Shown: positions 33,002 through 39,353 of the stretch, piece after piece | How the letters are laid out: each line of letters begins with the position of its first letter | Position numbering within the stretch: the first letter of the stretch is position 1 | NCBI GenBank assembly: GCA_031254115.1 | Contig: JAIRUZ010000030.1 | Span: 1 to 39,353, forward strand | From: Streptococcaceae bacterium | Lineage (GTDB): Bacteria; Bacillota; Bacilli; Lactobacillales; Streptococcaceae | Length of the DNA: 39,353 bases | Direction: 5' to 3' | The notes under the pieces: generated by a model | The model's input: only the letters and a program-made list of their open reading frames with translations | Told to the model about the DNA's origin: nothing | The model's database searches: none | Translations under genes and position numbers: made by a program

Positions 33002-33451
33002 ATGGAACAAAAAATTAATGAATTATTAGAATCAGGAATTGATATTTATCTTCATGTCCTGAAAGACTTCGAGCAATTTGCTTCTCGCGCCACGAAAGAA
33101 ATCGGCATCACTTTTGACCAGTATCTCGTCATGCGTGACCTTCACCAAAGGAACAACAGCGCGATTAGCTCTGAAATTGCCAAAAAACGCGGCATCACGC
33201 AAGGTGCCATCACACGCCAGATTAAGGTGCTGCTCGCCAAAGGCTATATCACGCAAGAGCGCGATGTTAAAGACAGCCGCCGTCAGCTGCTTCATTTGAC
33301 TGACGCTGGGAAAAAAGCTGAGAAAAAGGGCGACAAAGCTGTCACCGAGCGCTTTAACGAATGGGTCAGCATAATTGGCGAAGACAAAACACGCCAAGCT
33401 TTCCAAATTTTGTTAGAATTTGGTAACAAAATCGTTCAAAAAGGAAATTAA
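33002..33451 (+). CDS. MarR-family transcriptional regulator, 149 aa
   Basis: A standard single-domain MarR protein: ISSEIAKKRGITQGAITRQI (recognition helix region), then KVLLAKGYITQERDVKDSRRQLLHLTDAGKK (wing and DxRR motif). It is divergent from the pst operon, and the Pho box lies between the two starts. Whether it has any part in phosphate control is unknown. There is no Shine-Dalgarno; see the -10 directly upstream. Confidence 0.9.
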   Translation: MEQKINELLESGIDIYLHVLKDFEQFASRATKEIGITFDQYLVMRDLHQRNNSAISSEIAKKRGITQGAITRQIKVLLAKGYITQERDVKDSRRQLLHLTDAGKKAEKKGDKAVTERFNEWVSIIGEDKTRQAFQILLEFGNKIVQKGN

Positions 33452-33477
33452 AATTAAGAAAAGTTTAAGCAAACAAT

Positions 33478-33504
33478 AAAAACTACCGCGTTTGGTAGTT
33501 TTTT
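33478..33504. terminator. Bidirectional terminator
   Basis: AAAAACTACC-N6-GGTAGTTTTTT. The stop codon of smpB (33483-33485) lies inside the stem; the MarR transcript ends here too. Confidence 0.88.
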
Positions 33505-33974
33505 AATTGCCGTTTGACATCGCGATTGATGTCTTTTTGCTTGATGCTTTCGCGTTTATCGTAATCATGCTTGCCGCGCGCGAGAGCCATGAGAATTTTC
33601 GCAAAGCCATTTTTAAAATACACTTTGAGCGGTACAAAGGTCATACCTGCGTCGCTGAGCGCCTTCTCAATCGTCGTGATTTGTTTTCTGTGCAGCAGCA
33701 ATTTACGGTCGCGCAATTCGTCGTGATTTTGTAAATTGCCTTCAGCAAAATGCGAAATCACAACATTTGATAGCCAAACCTCGCCATTTTTCACACGCGC
33801 AAAGCCGTCACGCAGCTGAATATGACTACGCCGAATGGACTTAATTTCCGTGCCCGTCAGCACCAAGCCACATTCAAACGTCTCCGTAATCGTATAATCG
33901 TGCGTTGCCTTTTTGTTCGTCGCAATCGGCGCATCAAACGAGCCTTTAATGGCGCCTTGCTTTGCCTTTGCCAT
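33483..33974 (-). CDS. smpB: SsrA (tmRNA)-binding protein
   Basis: SmpB guides tmRNA to stalled ribosomes. Landmarks are [46 protein letters not shown] and the C-terminal [16 protein letters not shown]. The start at 33974 (MAKAKQG) has an AAGGAAG site and overlaps the rnr 3' end by 29 bp in another frame, a tight coupling; longer in-frame starts are deep in rnr. 163 residues is normal. Confidence 0.96.
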   Translation of the reverse strand: MAKAKQGAIKGSFDAPIATNKKATHDYTITETFECGLVLTGTEIKSIRRSHIQLRDGFARVKNGEVWLSNVVISHFAEGNLQNHDELRDRKLLLHRKQITTIEKALSDAGMTFVPLKVYFKNGFAKILMALARGKHDYDKRESIKQKDINRDVKRQLKNYQTR

Positions 33975-36231
33975 ACGCTTCCTTGCCTTTCTTGTAAAAT
34001 GGACGCTCGTCCTTTTTCTTTTTGTCGCTATGACCCGCTTTGTCAGCGCTGACAGAACTTCGCACATGTTTTTTCTTGTCCTTTTCAGCAGCTTGCGGCT
34101 TCTCAAAGACATCAAGCTCTGATTTTATCCATTCAAAGTCAATTTGGCCGGTCGTTTTGTCAGCTGAGATAAGCTTCACGCGCACCGGCGCGCCAATTCT
34201 AAACGTTAAGCCTGATTTTTCGCCTTGAAGGGTGAGCGAGCGATCATTGAAGTTGAAAAATTCTTTCATGACGCGTGTGGCAATCAGGCCTTCGACCGTA
34301 TTTTCAAGCGCAACAAACGCGCCGAAGCTTGTCACGCCTGAAATCACGCCATCAAACGTTTCATCAACAAAGGCTGCCATATATTCGGCCGATTTGATTT
34401 TCGTGACCTCGCGCTCGGCGTCAATGGCACGGCGCTCACGCGACGAGGATTGTGTCGCAATTTCTGGAATAACCGCCGCAAAATGTGCCGCCACTTCTTC
34501 TGAGGGCTGGCGGTATGCGCGCAGCAACCGGTGCACCAAAAGATCGGGGTAACGTCTGATGGGCGACGTAAAATGCGTGTAATTTTCCGCGCCGAGCCCG
34601 AAATGCCCGACATTGTCCTCGCTATAACGCGCCTGCTGCATGCTGCGCAAAAGCATCATCGAAAGTACCGCTTCGTGCGGCGTGCCTTTGATTCGTTGCG
34701 TAAAGGCCTGCAAATCACTTGATTTGACTTTTGAAACATTGCCTTGAAATTGAAAACCGCTCGCGGCCGCAAAGTCAATAAACGCGCGGAGTTTCTCGTC
34801 TTTTGGATGCTCGTGAATGCGGTAAATCGCGGGTTCGTGCTTTGTTTCAAAGTCACTCGCGACCGTTTCATTTGCCGCAAGCATGAATGATTCAATCATT
34901 CGTTCAGCCAGGCCACGCGTGCGTTTCACGATTTTTTGCGGCACGCCAGCAGCGTCCACAATAATTTTGGACTCCGTTGTCTCAAATTCGAGCGCGCCGC
35001 GCCGTGTGCGCATTGTTTCAAGGATTTCATGCAATTTACGAGCGTTTTCAATTGACGCTGCAATTTTTTCAAATTTCGCGCGCGTGTCTGCGTCGCCCGC
35101 AAGCATCAGATTCACGGCGTCGTAAGTCATACGGTAAGTTGTCTTGATGACAGACGCCACGATGCGATAGCTGACAACCACGCCGTTTCCATCAATTTCC
35201 ATGAGACACGATTGTGTCAGGCGATCGACGCCTTCATTGAGCGAGCAAATGCCGTTTGAGAGCGCGACGGGAAGCATCGGCACAACGCGGTCTGTGACGT
35301 AAACAGAGGTCGCGCGATTGAGCGCTTCAACATCAAGCGCCGAGCCTTCGGTCACATAATGGCTGACATCTGCGATATGCACGCCCAGCTCAAAATTCCC
35401 ATTTGGCAGACGTTTGACATGAATCGCGTCGTCCAAATCCTTGCTGTCAGCGCCGTCAATCGTGTACGTAATCTCTCGCCTGAAATCCTCACGTCCTGTC
35501 AGCTCTGACAGTGAAATTTCTTCTGAAATCCCTGTCACTTGAGCACGCACTTCCTCTGGAAAGTCGCTCGTAATGTCCATTGACGCAAGAATTTCGAGCA
35601 CGTCAATGCCCGTCTCGCCTTCGTGGCCGACAATTTCTGTGACAAAACCTGTGATAAAACCTTCTTTTTTCTGAGGATAACCCGTGACAGAAAGCCGCAC
35701 TAAATCACCGTTTTCAGGCAAAAGTCCTTTATTTTCCACCAAAATCGGCGCTGTTAATTTGCGATTGCGCGAGGCAATCGTGCCAATAAAACCCGCGTCG
35801 TCCGTCTTTGTGAATGTTCCGACAAGAGCGGTCGTCCCGCGTTCGCGAATGTGCTTAACAGCACCCTCGGCAGAGCTTCCCGTAATCGCGTTGCCGTTGC
35901 GCACGATTTCGACCTCGACCGTGTCGCCGTCAAGCGCCCAGCGCGTTTTCCCGACAGGAATAAACATGTCTGGCTCGTCCGCATCAATCGCCACAAAACC
36001 AAAACCGCGCGAATTTGCCCGAAATTTGCCGCAGGCGCGCGGACGCGGTGCTTTAAATTTTACATCGCCTGACTTCAAAAAAAGCACCTGATTTTCGCGT
36101 TCAAGCTCCATGAGCGCTTGGTACATTTTCTTGTAATCTGCGGGTTTTGCCATGTCAAGCCGTCTGGCAAGCACATCAGGCGCCAACGGTTTTCGATTTT
36201 TCTTTAAAAAAGCAATTATTTTTTCTTTCAT
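33946..36231 (-). CDS. rnr: Ribonuclease R
   Basis: RNase R degrades structured RNA 3' to 5' and acts with SmpB-tmRNA. The 761-residue protein has an N-terminal helix-turn-helix (about 1-60), cold-shock-like RNA-binding domains, and the RNB catalytic domain with [14 protein letters not shown] (Mg-binding Asp cluster) and [16 protein letters not shown]. It also has a C-terminal S1 domain ([17 protein letters not shown]) and a Lys-rich tail. A perfect palindrome encodes VSAD in the tail. The order secG-rnr-smpB is classical in Firmicutes. Confidence 0.96.
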   Translation of the reverse strand: MKEKIIAFLKKNRKPLAPDVLARRLDMAKPADYKKMYQALMELERENQVLFLKSGDVKFKAPRPRACGKFRANSRGFGFVAIDADEPDMFIPVGKTRWALDGDTVEVEIVRNGNAITGSSAEGAVKHIRERGTTALVGTFTKTDDAGFIGTIASRNRKLTAPILVENKGLLPENGDLVRLSVTGYPQKKEGFITGFVTEIVGHEGETGIDVLEILASMDITSDFPEEVRAQVTGISEEISLSELTGREDFRREITYTIDGADSKDLDDAIHVKRLPNGNFELGVHIADVSHYVTEGSALDVEALNRATSVYVTDRVVPMLPVALSNGICSLNEGVDRLTQSCLMEIDGNGVVVSYRIVASVIKTTYRMTYDAVNLMLAGDADTRAKFEKIAASIENARKLHEILETMRTRRGALEFETTESKIIVDAAGVPQKIVKRTRGLAERMIESFMLAANETVASDFETKHEPAIYRIHEHPKDEKLRAFIDFAAASGFQFQGNVSKVKSSDLQAFTQRIKGTPHEAVLSMMLLRSMQQARYSEDNVGHFGLGAENYTHFTSPIRRYPDLLVHRLLRAYRQPSEEVAAHFAAVIPEIATQSSSRERRAIDAEREVTKIKSAEYMAAFVDETFDGVISGVTSFGAFVALENTVEGLIATRVMKEFFNFNDRSLTLQGEKSGLTFRIGAPVRVKLISADKTTGQIDFEWIKSELDVFEKPQAAEKDKKKHVRSSVSADKAGHSDKKKKDERPFYKKGKEAYGKGKARRH
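34041..34054. repeat. TGTCAGCGCTGACA palindrome in rnr
   Basis: Perfect copy; encodes VSAD in the basic C-terminal tail. An imperfect copy (TGTCAGCTCTGACA) lies at 35497-35510 in the same gene. Confidence 0.95.
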
Positions 36232-36239
36232 TGAATAAA

Positions 36240-36263
36240 AATAGGCGCCTGGGCGCCTTCCTC
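36240..36263 (-). terminator. Hairpin between secG and rnr
   Basis: AGGCGCC-CA-GGCGCCT followed by ATTTTTATT on the minus strand. It looks like a terminator or attenuator, although the genes are usually co-transcribed. Confidence 0.7.
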
Positions 36264-36268
36264 ATTTC

Positions 36269-36520
36269 TTATTTTGTTGATAAAACGACGAGTACAAAGC
36301 CGACTGCCAGCCACAACGTGATGAGAATAGCTGTGAAGCGTTGCATAACGGCCTCGAAACCGCGCGCTTTGTGCCGCTCAAACAAATCGTCGCTGCCGCC
36401 GCCTGAGAACAACCCTGCTGAGCCGTCTTGCCGTGAAGGCTGCAGCAAAATCGCAAGGACAATGATGACTGAAAGGACAAGCAACGCCACAAGCAGCGCA
36501 TTGTAAAGTGTTTTTTCCAT
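36269..36520 (-). CDS. secG: Protein translocase subunit SecG
   Basis: The 83-residue protein has two membrane helices (about 8-27 and 58-80) joined by a Gly/Ser-rich loop, GSAGLFSGGGSDDLFERHKARGFE, the SecG hallmark. SecG assists the SecYE channel. TGA-TATAAT (36529-36534) ends 8 nt before the ATG, with a TTGCGG -35 at 17 bp. The AGG between them would be at or before the transcript start, so the mRNA is nearly leaderless. Confidence 0.93.
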   Translation of the reverse strand: MEKTLYNALLVALLVLSVIIVLAILLQPSRQDGSAGLFSGGGSDDLFERHKARGFEAVMQRFTAILITLWLAVGFVLVVLSTK

Positions 36521-36573
36521 ACCTGTGTATTATATCATAAAAAATACGGCACCGCAAGATTCTCAGATATTTC

Positions 36574-36999
36574 TCAAATTTTTGCGACTTTGATTCCGAG
36601 TGTCTCGATCAGCTCTTCTTCGTACGGCTCTTTGGCGTGGTATTCGTCAATGTAACGAATCTCGCGCACGCCCGCAGCAATCACGAGTTTCAGACACGCA
36701 ATACAAGGAAATAAGGTCGTATAAAGCACGGCACCTTCGGGCGAAACGCCGTGTTTTGCCGCTTGTGCAATCGCATTTTGCTCCGCATGAACAGTCGCGA
36801 TGCAATGCCCATCTTTGTCCTCCAAGCAGCCGACATCGGTACAATGCGGCATGCCAGCAACCGAGCCGTTGTATCCCGTCGCTAAAATTTGTCCGTCATG
36901 CGTGACGAGAAGCGCGCCCACTTGCGCGTGTGTGCAGGTTGAGCGCTTGGCAACAACTGATACGATTTCCTTTAAATACTCATCTTTTGTGGGTCTCAT
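36574..36999 (-). CDS. dCMP deaminase (ComEB-like)
   Basis: The 141-residue enzyme deaminates dCMP to dUMP for thymidylate synthesis. The zinc site is intact: HAE (71-73) and PCIAC (98-102), with extra His/Cys residues (PHCTDVGC) typical of this subgroup. In some Firmicutes the gene belongs to the comE operon, but here it follows the pseudouridine synthase with a 4-bp ATGA overlap. Confidence 0.92.
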   Translation of the reverse strand: MRPTKDEYLKEIVSVVAKRSTCTHAQVGALLVTHDGQILATGYNGSVAGMPHCTDVGCLEDKDGHCIATVHAEQNAIAQAAKHGVSPEGAVLYTTLFPCIACLKLVIAAGVREIRYIDEYHAKEPYEEELIETLGIKVAKI

Positions 37000-37526
37000 A
37001 ACGTTTTATATTCTCCAAGCTTTAGATTTTTAAGGCTGTAATTTCCGATTTGAGTGCGAATGAGCCGTAGCGTCGGAAAGCCGACAGCCGCTGTCATGCG
37101 GCGCACTTGCCGATTTTTCCCTTCACGAATCGTTAATTCCAGCCAAGAAGTTGGAATTTCACGACGCGCGCGAATCGGCGGATTACGCGGCCAAAGCCAG
37201 TCTGGCTCTGAAATTTTGCGCGCCTTGGCAGGTTTTGTCAGCCCGTCTTTGAGCAAGACGCCCTTTTCAAGTTCTGTCAGCTGCTCCAGCGTGAGCGCGC
37301 CCTCGACTTGCACAACATACGTTTTCCAGACGTGCGTTTGAGGTGCTGTCAGACGGTGTTGCAGGCGGCCGTCATCTGTCAATAGTAGCAAGCCCTCGCT
37401 GTCTTTGTCCAGCCGCCCCGCGGCATAAATATCTGGAATCGGTATAAAATCTGCCAGCGTCGCGCGATTTTCACCATCTGTAAATTTTGGCAGCACGCCA
37501 AATGGTTTGTTAAAAAGGACAATCAT
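36996..37526 (-). CDS. RsuA/RluB/E/F-family pseudouridine synthase, RluE-like
   Basis: The 176-residue enzyme has no S4 domain and starts at the catalytic domain ([15 protein letters not shown]). The catalytic motif is GRLDKDSEG (Asp40), and [11 protein letters not shown] is the typical RNA-binding turn. RluE of E. coli modifies 23S rRNA U2457; the target here is assumed similar. It overlaps both neighbours by 4 bp, forming the middle of a three-gene operon. Confidence 0.9.
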   Translation of the reverse strand: MIVLFNKPFGVLPKFTDGENRATLADFIPIPDIYAAGRLDKDSEGLLLLTDDGRLQHRLTAPQTHVWKTYVVQVEGALTLEQLTELEKGVLLKDGLTKPAKARKISEPDWLWPRNPPIRARREIPTSWLELTIREGKNRQVRRMTAAVGFPTLRLIRTQIGNYSLKNLKLGEYKTL

Positions 37527-38422
37527 CGTTTTTCAAGCAATTCTGTGATGATTTGATGGCTGAGAAGCACATTGTCTTGGCGCAAATCGACCGCTTTTGG
37601 CGCTGTCAGCGCTGACAAAAATGCGTCAATCATCTGCGTAAAGCCCCGATTTTCAGGCGCCGAATGCCAGCCATTTGCCTCTATCAGCTGACGCGAATAA
37701 TTTTCAAGATGCTCATAATGCGTCAAATCCGAGACACGATGCGTGCCTGTGGGCGAGCTGACAGTAAATTCCTCGCTGTAAGCGCCCGCGTGCAAATTCA
37801 TCGTCGCAAGTCCCGTCGTGTGTGCCGTTTCAAGCTGCACAAGCACACGCGTCACGTGCCCATTTTCGTCTGTTTTGAGCCTGCCATCCCAGCTGATAAT
37901 CGGCGCGTCCAGCAAATAAATCAGCGTATCCAGCGGATGAACAAACACATCAAACAGCTTAAAACGCGGCTCACCGCGACCATCAATCAGATTTTTTGTC
38001 GTCTGAATAAAATTCTTGTCAGAAATCGCTTTAAGTTTGTCAACTTGCGGCGCAAAACGGCGATTGAAGCCGACCATAAAAAGCAGCTGATTTTTTTTGG
38101 CGATCGCGAGCAATTCTTCGGCTTCGGCCAAATTTTCTGAAATCGGCTTATCCATGAAAACGGGAATGCCGGCCGACAAAAATCGCTTGGCAAGCTCAAA
38201 ATGTGCGCGCGTCGCCGCGTGAATAGCTACCGCGTCGCATTCTGTCAGCGCTGACAGAGTGTCAGCCGCGCCTGAAAAACCAAAACGCGCACGAATCGCT
38301 TCTGCTTTTGACAATTCGCGCGAGTAAATCACAAATTCGTGCGTCGCCTGAAGGCTCGCATACACTGGCAAATAAGCCTTTTGAGCGATCGCTGACGAGG
38401 CGCCAATTACACCGATTTTCAT
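37523..38422 (-). CDS. Gfo/Idh/MocA-family NAD(P)-dependent oxidoreductase
   Basis: A Rossmann fold at the N-terminus ([20 protein letters not shown]), the sugar-binding [15 protein letters not shown] motif (EKP-like) and the C-terminal (beta/alpha) domain mark this family. The substrate is unknown. The start at 38422 is chosen by an AAGGAG site 8 nt upstream; the two earlier ATGs are too close to it. Two perfect palindromes, both read as LSALT, lie at the start of the nucleotide fold and near the C-terminus. Confidence 0.88.
   Translation of the reverse strand: MKIGVIGASSAIAQKAYLPVYASLQATHEFVIYSRELSKAEAIRARFGFSGAADTLSALTECDAVAIHAATRAHFELAKRFLSAGIPVFMDKPISENLAEAEELLAIAKKNQLLFMVGFNRRFAPQVDKLKAISDKNFIQTTKNLIDGRGEPRFKLFDVFVHPLDTLIYLLDAPIISWDGRLKTDENGHVTRVLVQLETAHTTGLATMNLHAGAYSEEFTVSSPTGTHRVSDLTHYEHLENYSRQLIEANGWHSAPENRGFTQMIDAFLSALTAPKAVDLRQDNVLLSHQIITELLEKR
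37604..37617. repeat. TGTCAGCGCTGACA palindrome in the oxidoreductase gene, C-terminal copy
   Basis: Perfect copy; encodes LSALT before [11 protein letters not shown]. Confidence 0.95.
38243..38256. repeat. TGTCAGCGCTGACA palindrome in the oxidoreductase gene, N-terminal copy
   Basis: Perfect 16-mer CTGTCAGCGCTGACAG at 38242-38257; encodes LSALT just before the [11 protein letters not shown] strand. Confidence 0.95.
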
Positions 38423-38451
38423 TTTCATCATCTCCTTTGCTTTCAATAATT

Positions 38452-38477
38452 CAATAAAAGCGCACAATGGCGCTGTT
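38452..38477 (-). terminator. Probable terminator of asnS
   Basis: AGCGC-N6-GCGCTTTTATT on the minus strand directly after the asnS stop codon. The stem is short, so it may be weak. Confidence 0.6.
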
Positions 38478-38478
38478 T

Positions 38479-39353
38479 TTAAGGTTTGATTCGGTGCAGC
38501 ATGCGTGGAAATGGAATCGCTTCGCGAATGTGCTCGGTGCCCGCCATAAACGTCACCATGCGCTCGAGCCCAAGACCAAAACCCGCGTGCGGCACACTGC
38601 CAAATTTACGCAGCTCCAAATACCACGCATAATCTTCTTCGTTCAATTTCCATTCTTTGATTTTCGCAAGAAGCGCCTCATAATCCGTCTCACGCGCGCT
38701 GCCGCCGATAATCTCGCCATAACCTTCTGGCGCAAGCAAATCCGCACACAACACGCGCTCAGGATTTCCAGGCACAGGTTTCATGTAAAACGCTTTGAAA
38801 CTTGCAGGATAATTAATCACAAAAGTCGGCACGCCATAATAGTTTGAAATCCATGTTTCATGCGGACTGCCAAAGTCATCACCGTGCTCAACATGCTCGT
38901 AATCCGTGTCTGTGTCCGCCTCGTGCGCTTGCAACAAATCAATCACGTCATCATACGACACGCGCTTAAACGGCATCGCCACATATTTTTTGAGCGCATC
39001 GGTATCGCGTTCAAGCGTTTCAAGTGCGGCGCTCGCATTGTCCAAAACGCCCTGAATCAGTGCCTTGACGTATGCTTCTTGCAAATCAAGCGATTCCTCG
39101 TGCGTCACAAACGGATATTCAGCGTCCATCATCCAAAATTCAGTCAAATGGCGACGCGTTTTTGATTTTTCGGCGCGGAAAACAGGGCCAAAGTCAAACA
39201 CACGGCCAAACGCCATGGCACCCGCCTCGAGATAGAGCTGGCCTGACTGCGACATGAACGCGGGACTTCCAAAATAATCCGTTTCAAATAAATCCGTTGT
39301 GTTTTCCGCCGCATTTCCGACCAAAATCGGGCTGTCAAATTTGATAAAGCCAT
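38479..39353 (-). CDS. asnS: Asparaginyl-tRNA synthetase, C-terminal part
   Basis: The gene runs off the right edge; about 291 codons are visible. The reading frame is open to the edge, beginning [10 protein letters not shown] then [20 protein letters not shown]. Class II motifs are clear: motif 2 [21 protein letters not shown] and motif 3 [10 protein letters not shown] near the end. AsnRS charges tRNA-Asn. The enzyme is distinguished from AspRS by [17 protein letters not shown]. Confidence 0.95.
   Translation of the reverse strand, partial: GFIKFDSPILVGNAAENTTDLFETDYFGSPAFMSQSGQLYLEAGAMAFGRVFDFGPVFRAEKSKTRRHLTEFWMMDAEYPFVTHEESLDLQEAYVKALIQGVLDNASAALETLERDTDALKKYVAMPFKRVSYDDVIDLLQAHEADTDTDYEHVEHGDDFGSPHETWISNYYGVPTFVINYPASFKAFYMKPVPGNPERVLCADLLAPEGYGEIIGGSARETDYEALLAKIKEWKLNEEDYAWYLELRKFGSVPHAGFGLGLERMVTFMAGTEHIREAIPFPRMLHRIKP

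Overview
The window looks like chromosome from a Lactococcus-like member of the Streptococcaceae. CTP synthase, PyrG leader, pst operon order, secG-rnr-smpB and truA-pdxK-ECF-YwlG blocks all fit that group, but the base composition is richer in G+C than typical L. lactis (judged by eye). No rRNA, transposase, integrase, phage gene or CRISPR array was seen. Most genes lie on the minus strand.

Layout: 1-3100 holds an XRE regulator fragment, lysA with a GNAT acetyltransferase, and a winged-helix/VOC pair. 3185-4772 holds a membrane-anchored phosphoesterase and an unknown membrane protein. 4801-9116 is a malate module (LysR regulator, malolactic/malic enzyme, DASS carrier). 9231-13376 holds a MarR regulator and cydDC. 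13421-15022 is pyrG with a CTP-sensing attenuator. 15167-22341 is a siderophore/haem-type uptake locus (ATPase plus two permeases) whose binding-protein gene is separated from it by a TetR-linked ABC exporter. 22380-25146 is truA-pdxK-ECF S component-ywlG. 25268-26610 holds tRNA-Arg(UCU) and an LCP cell-wall enzyme. 26689-32832 is pstSSCABB-phoU behind a four-repeat Pho box. 33002-39353 holds a MarR gene, smpB, rnr, secG, comEB, an RluE-like pseudouridine synthase, a Gfo/Idh/MocA dehydrogenase and the 3' part of asnS.

The most striking signal belongs to no single gene. The 14-bp palindrome TGTCAGCGCTGACA occurs perfectly at least 14 times, with many one- or two-base variants and half sites. 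Nearly all copies are inside genes, where they encode LSALT/VSALT or VSAD. It behaves like a genome-wide highly iterated palindrome.

Three further patterns stand out. At least nine genes have a -10 hexamer, usually an extended TGN-TATAAT, ending only 6-8 nt before the start codon, which predicts leaderless mRNAs. A 26-bp palindromic operator is shared by the two separated halves of the iron-type uptake system. A 122/123-bp fold-back element is present twice; one copy supplies the stop codon of a pstS gene and the other lies in the presumed 5' leader of tetR.
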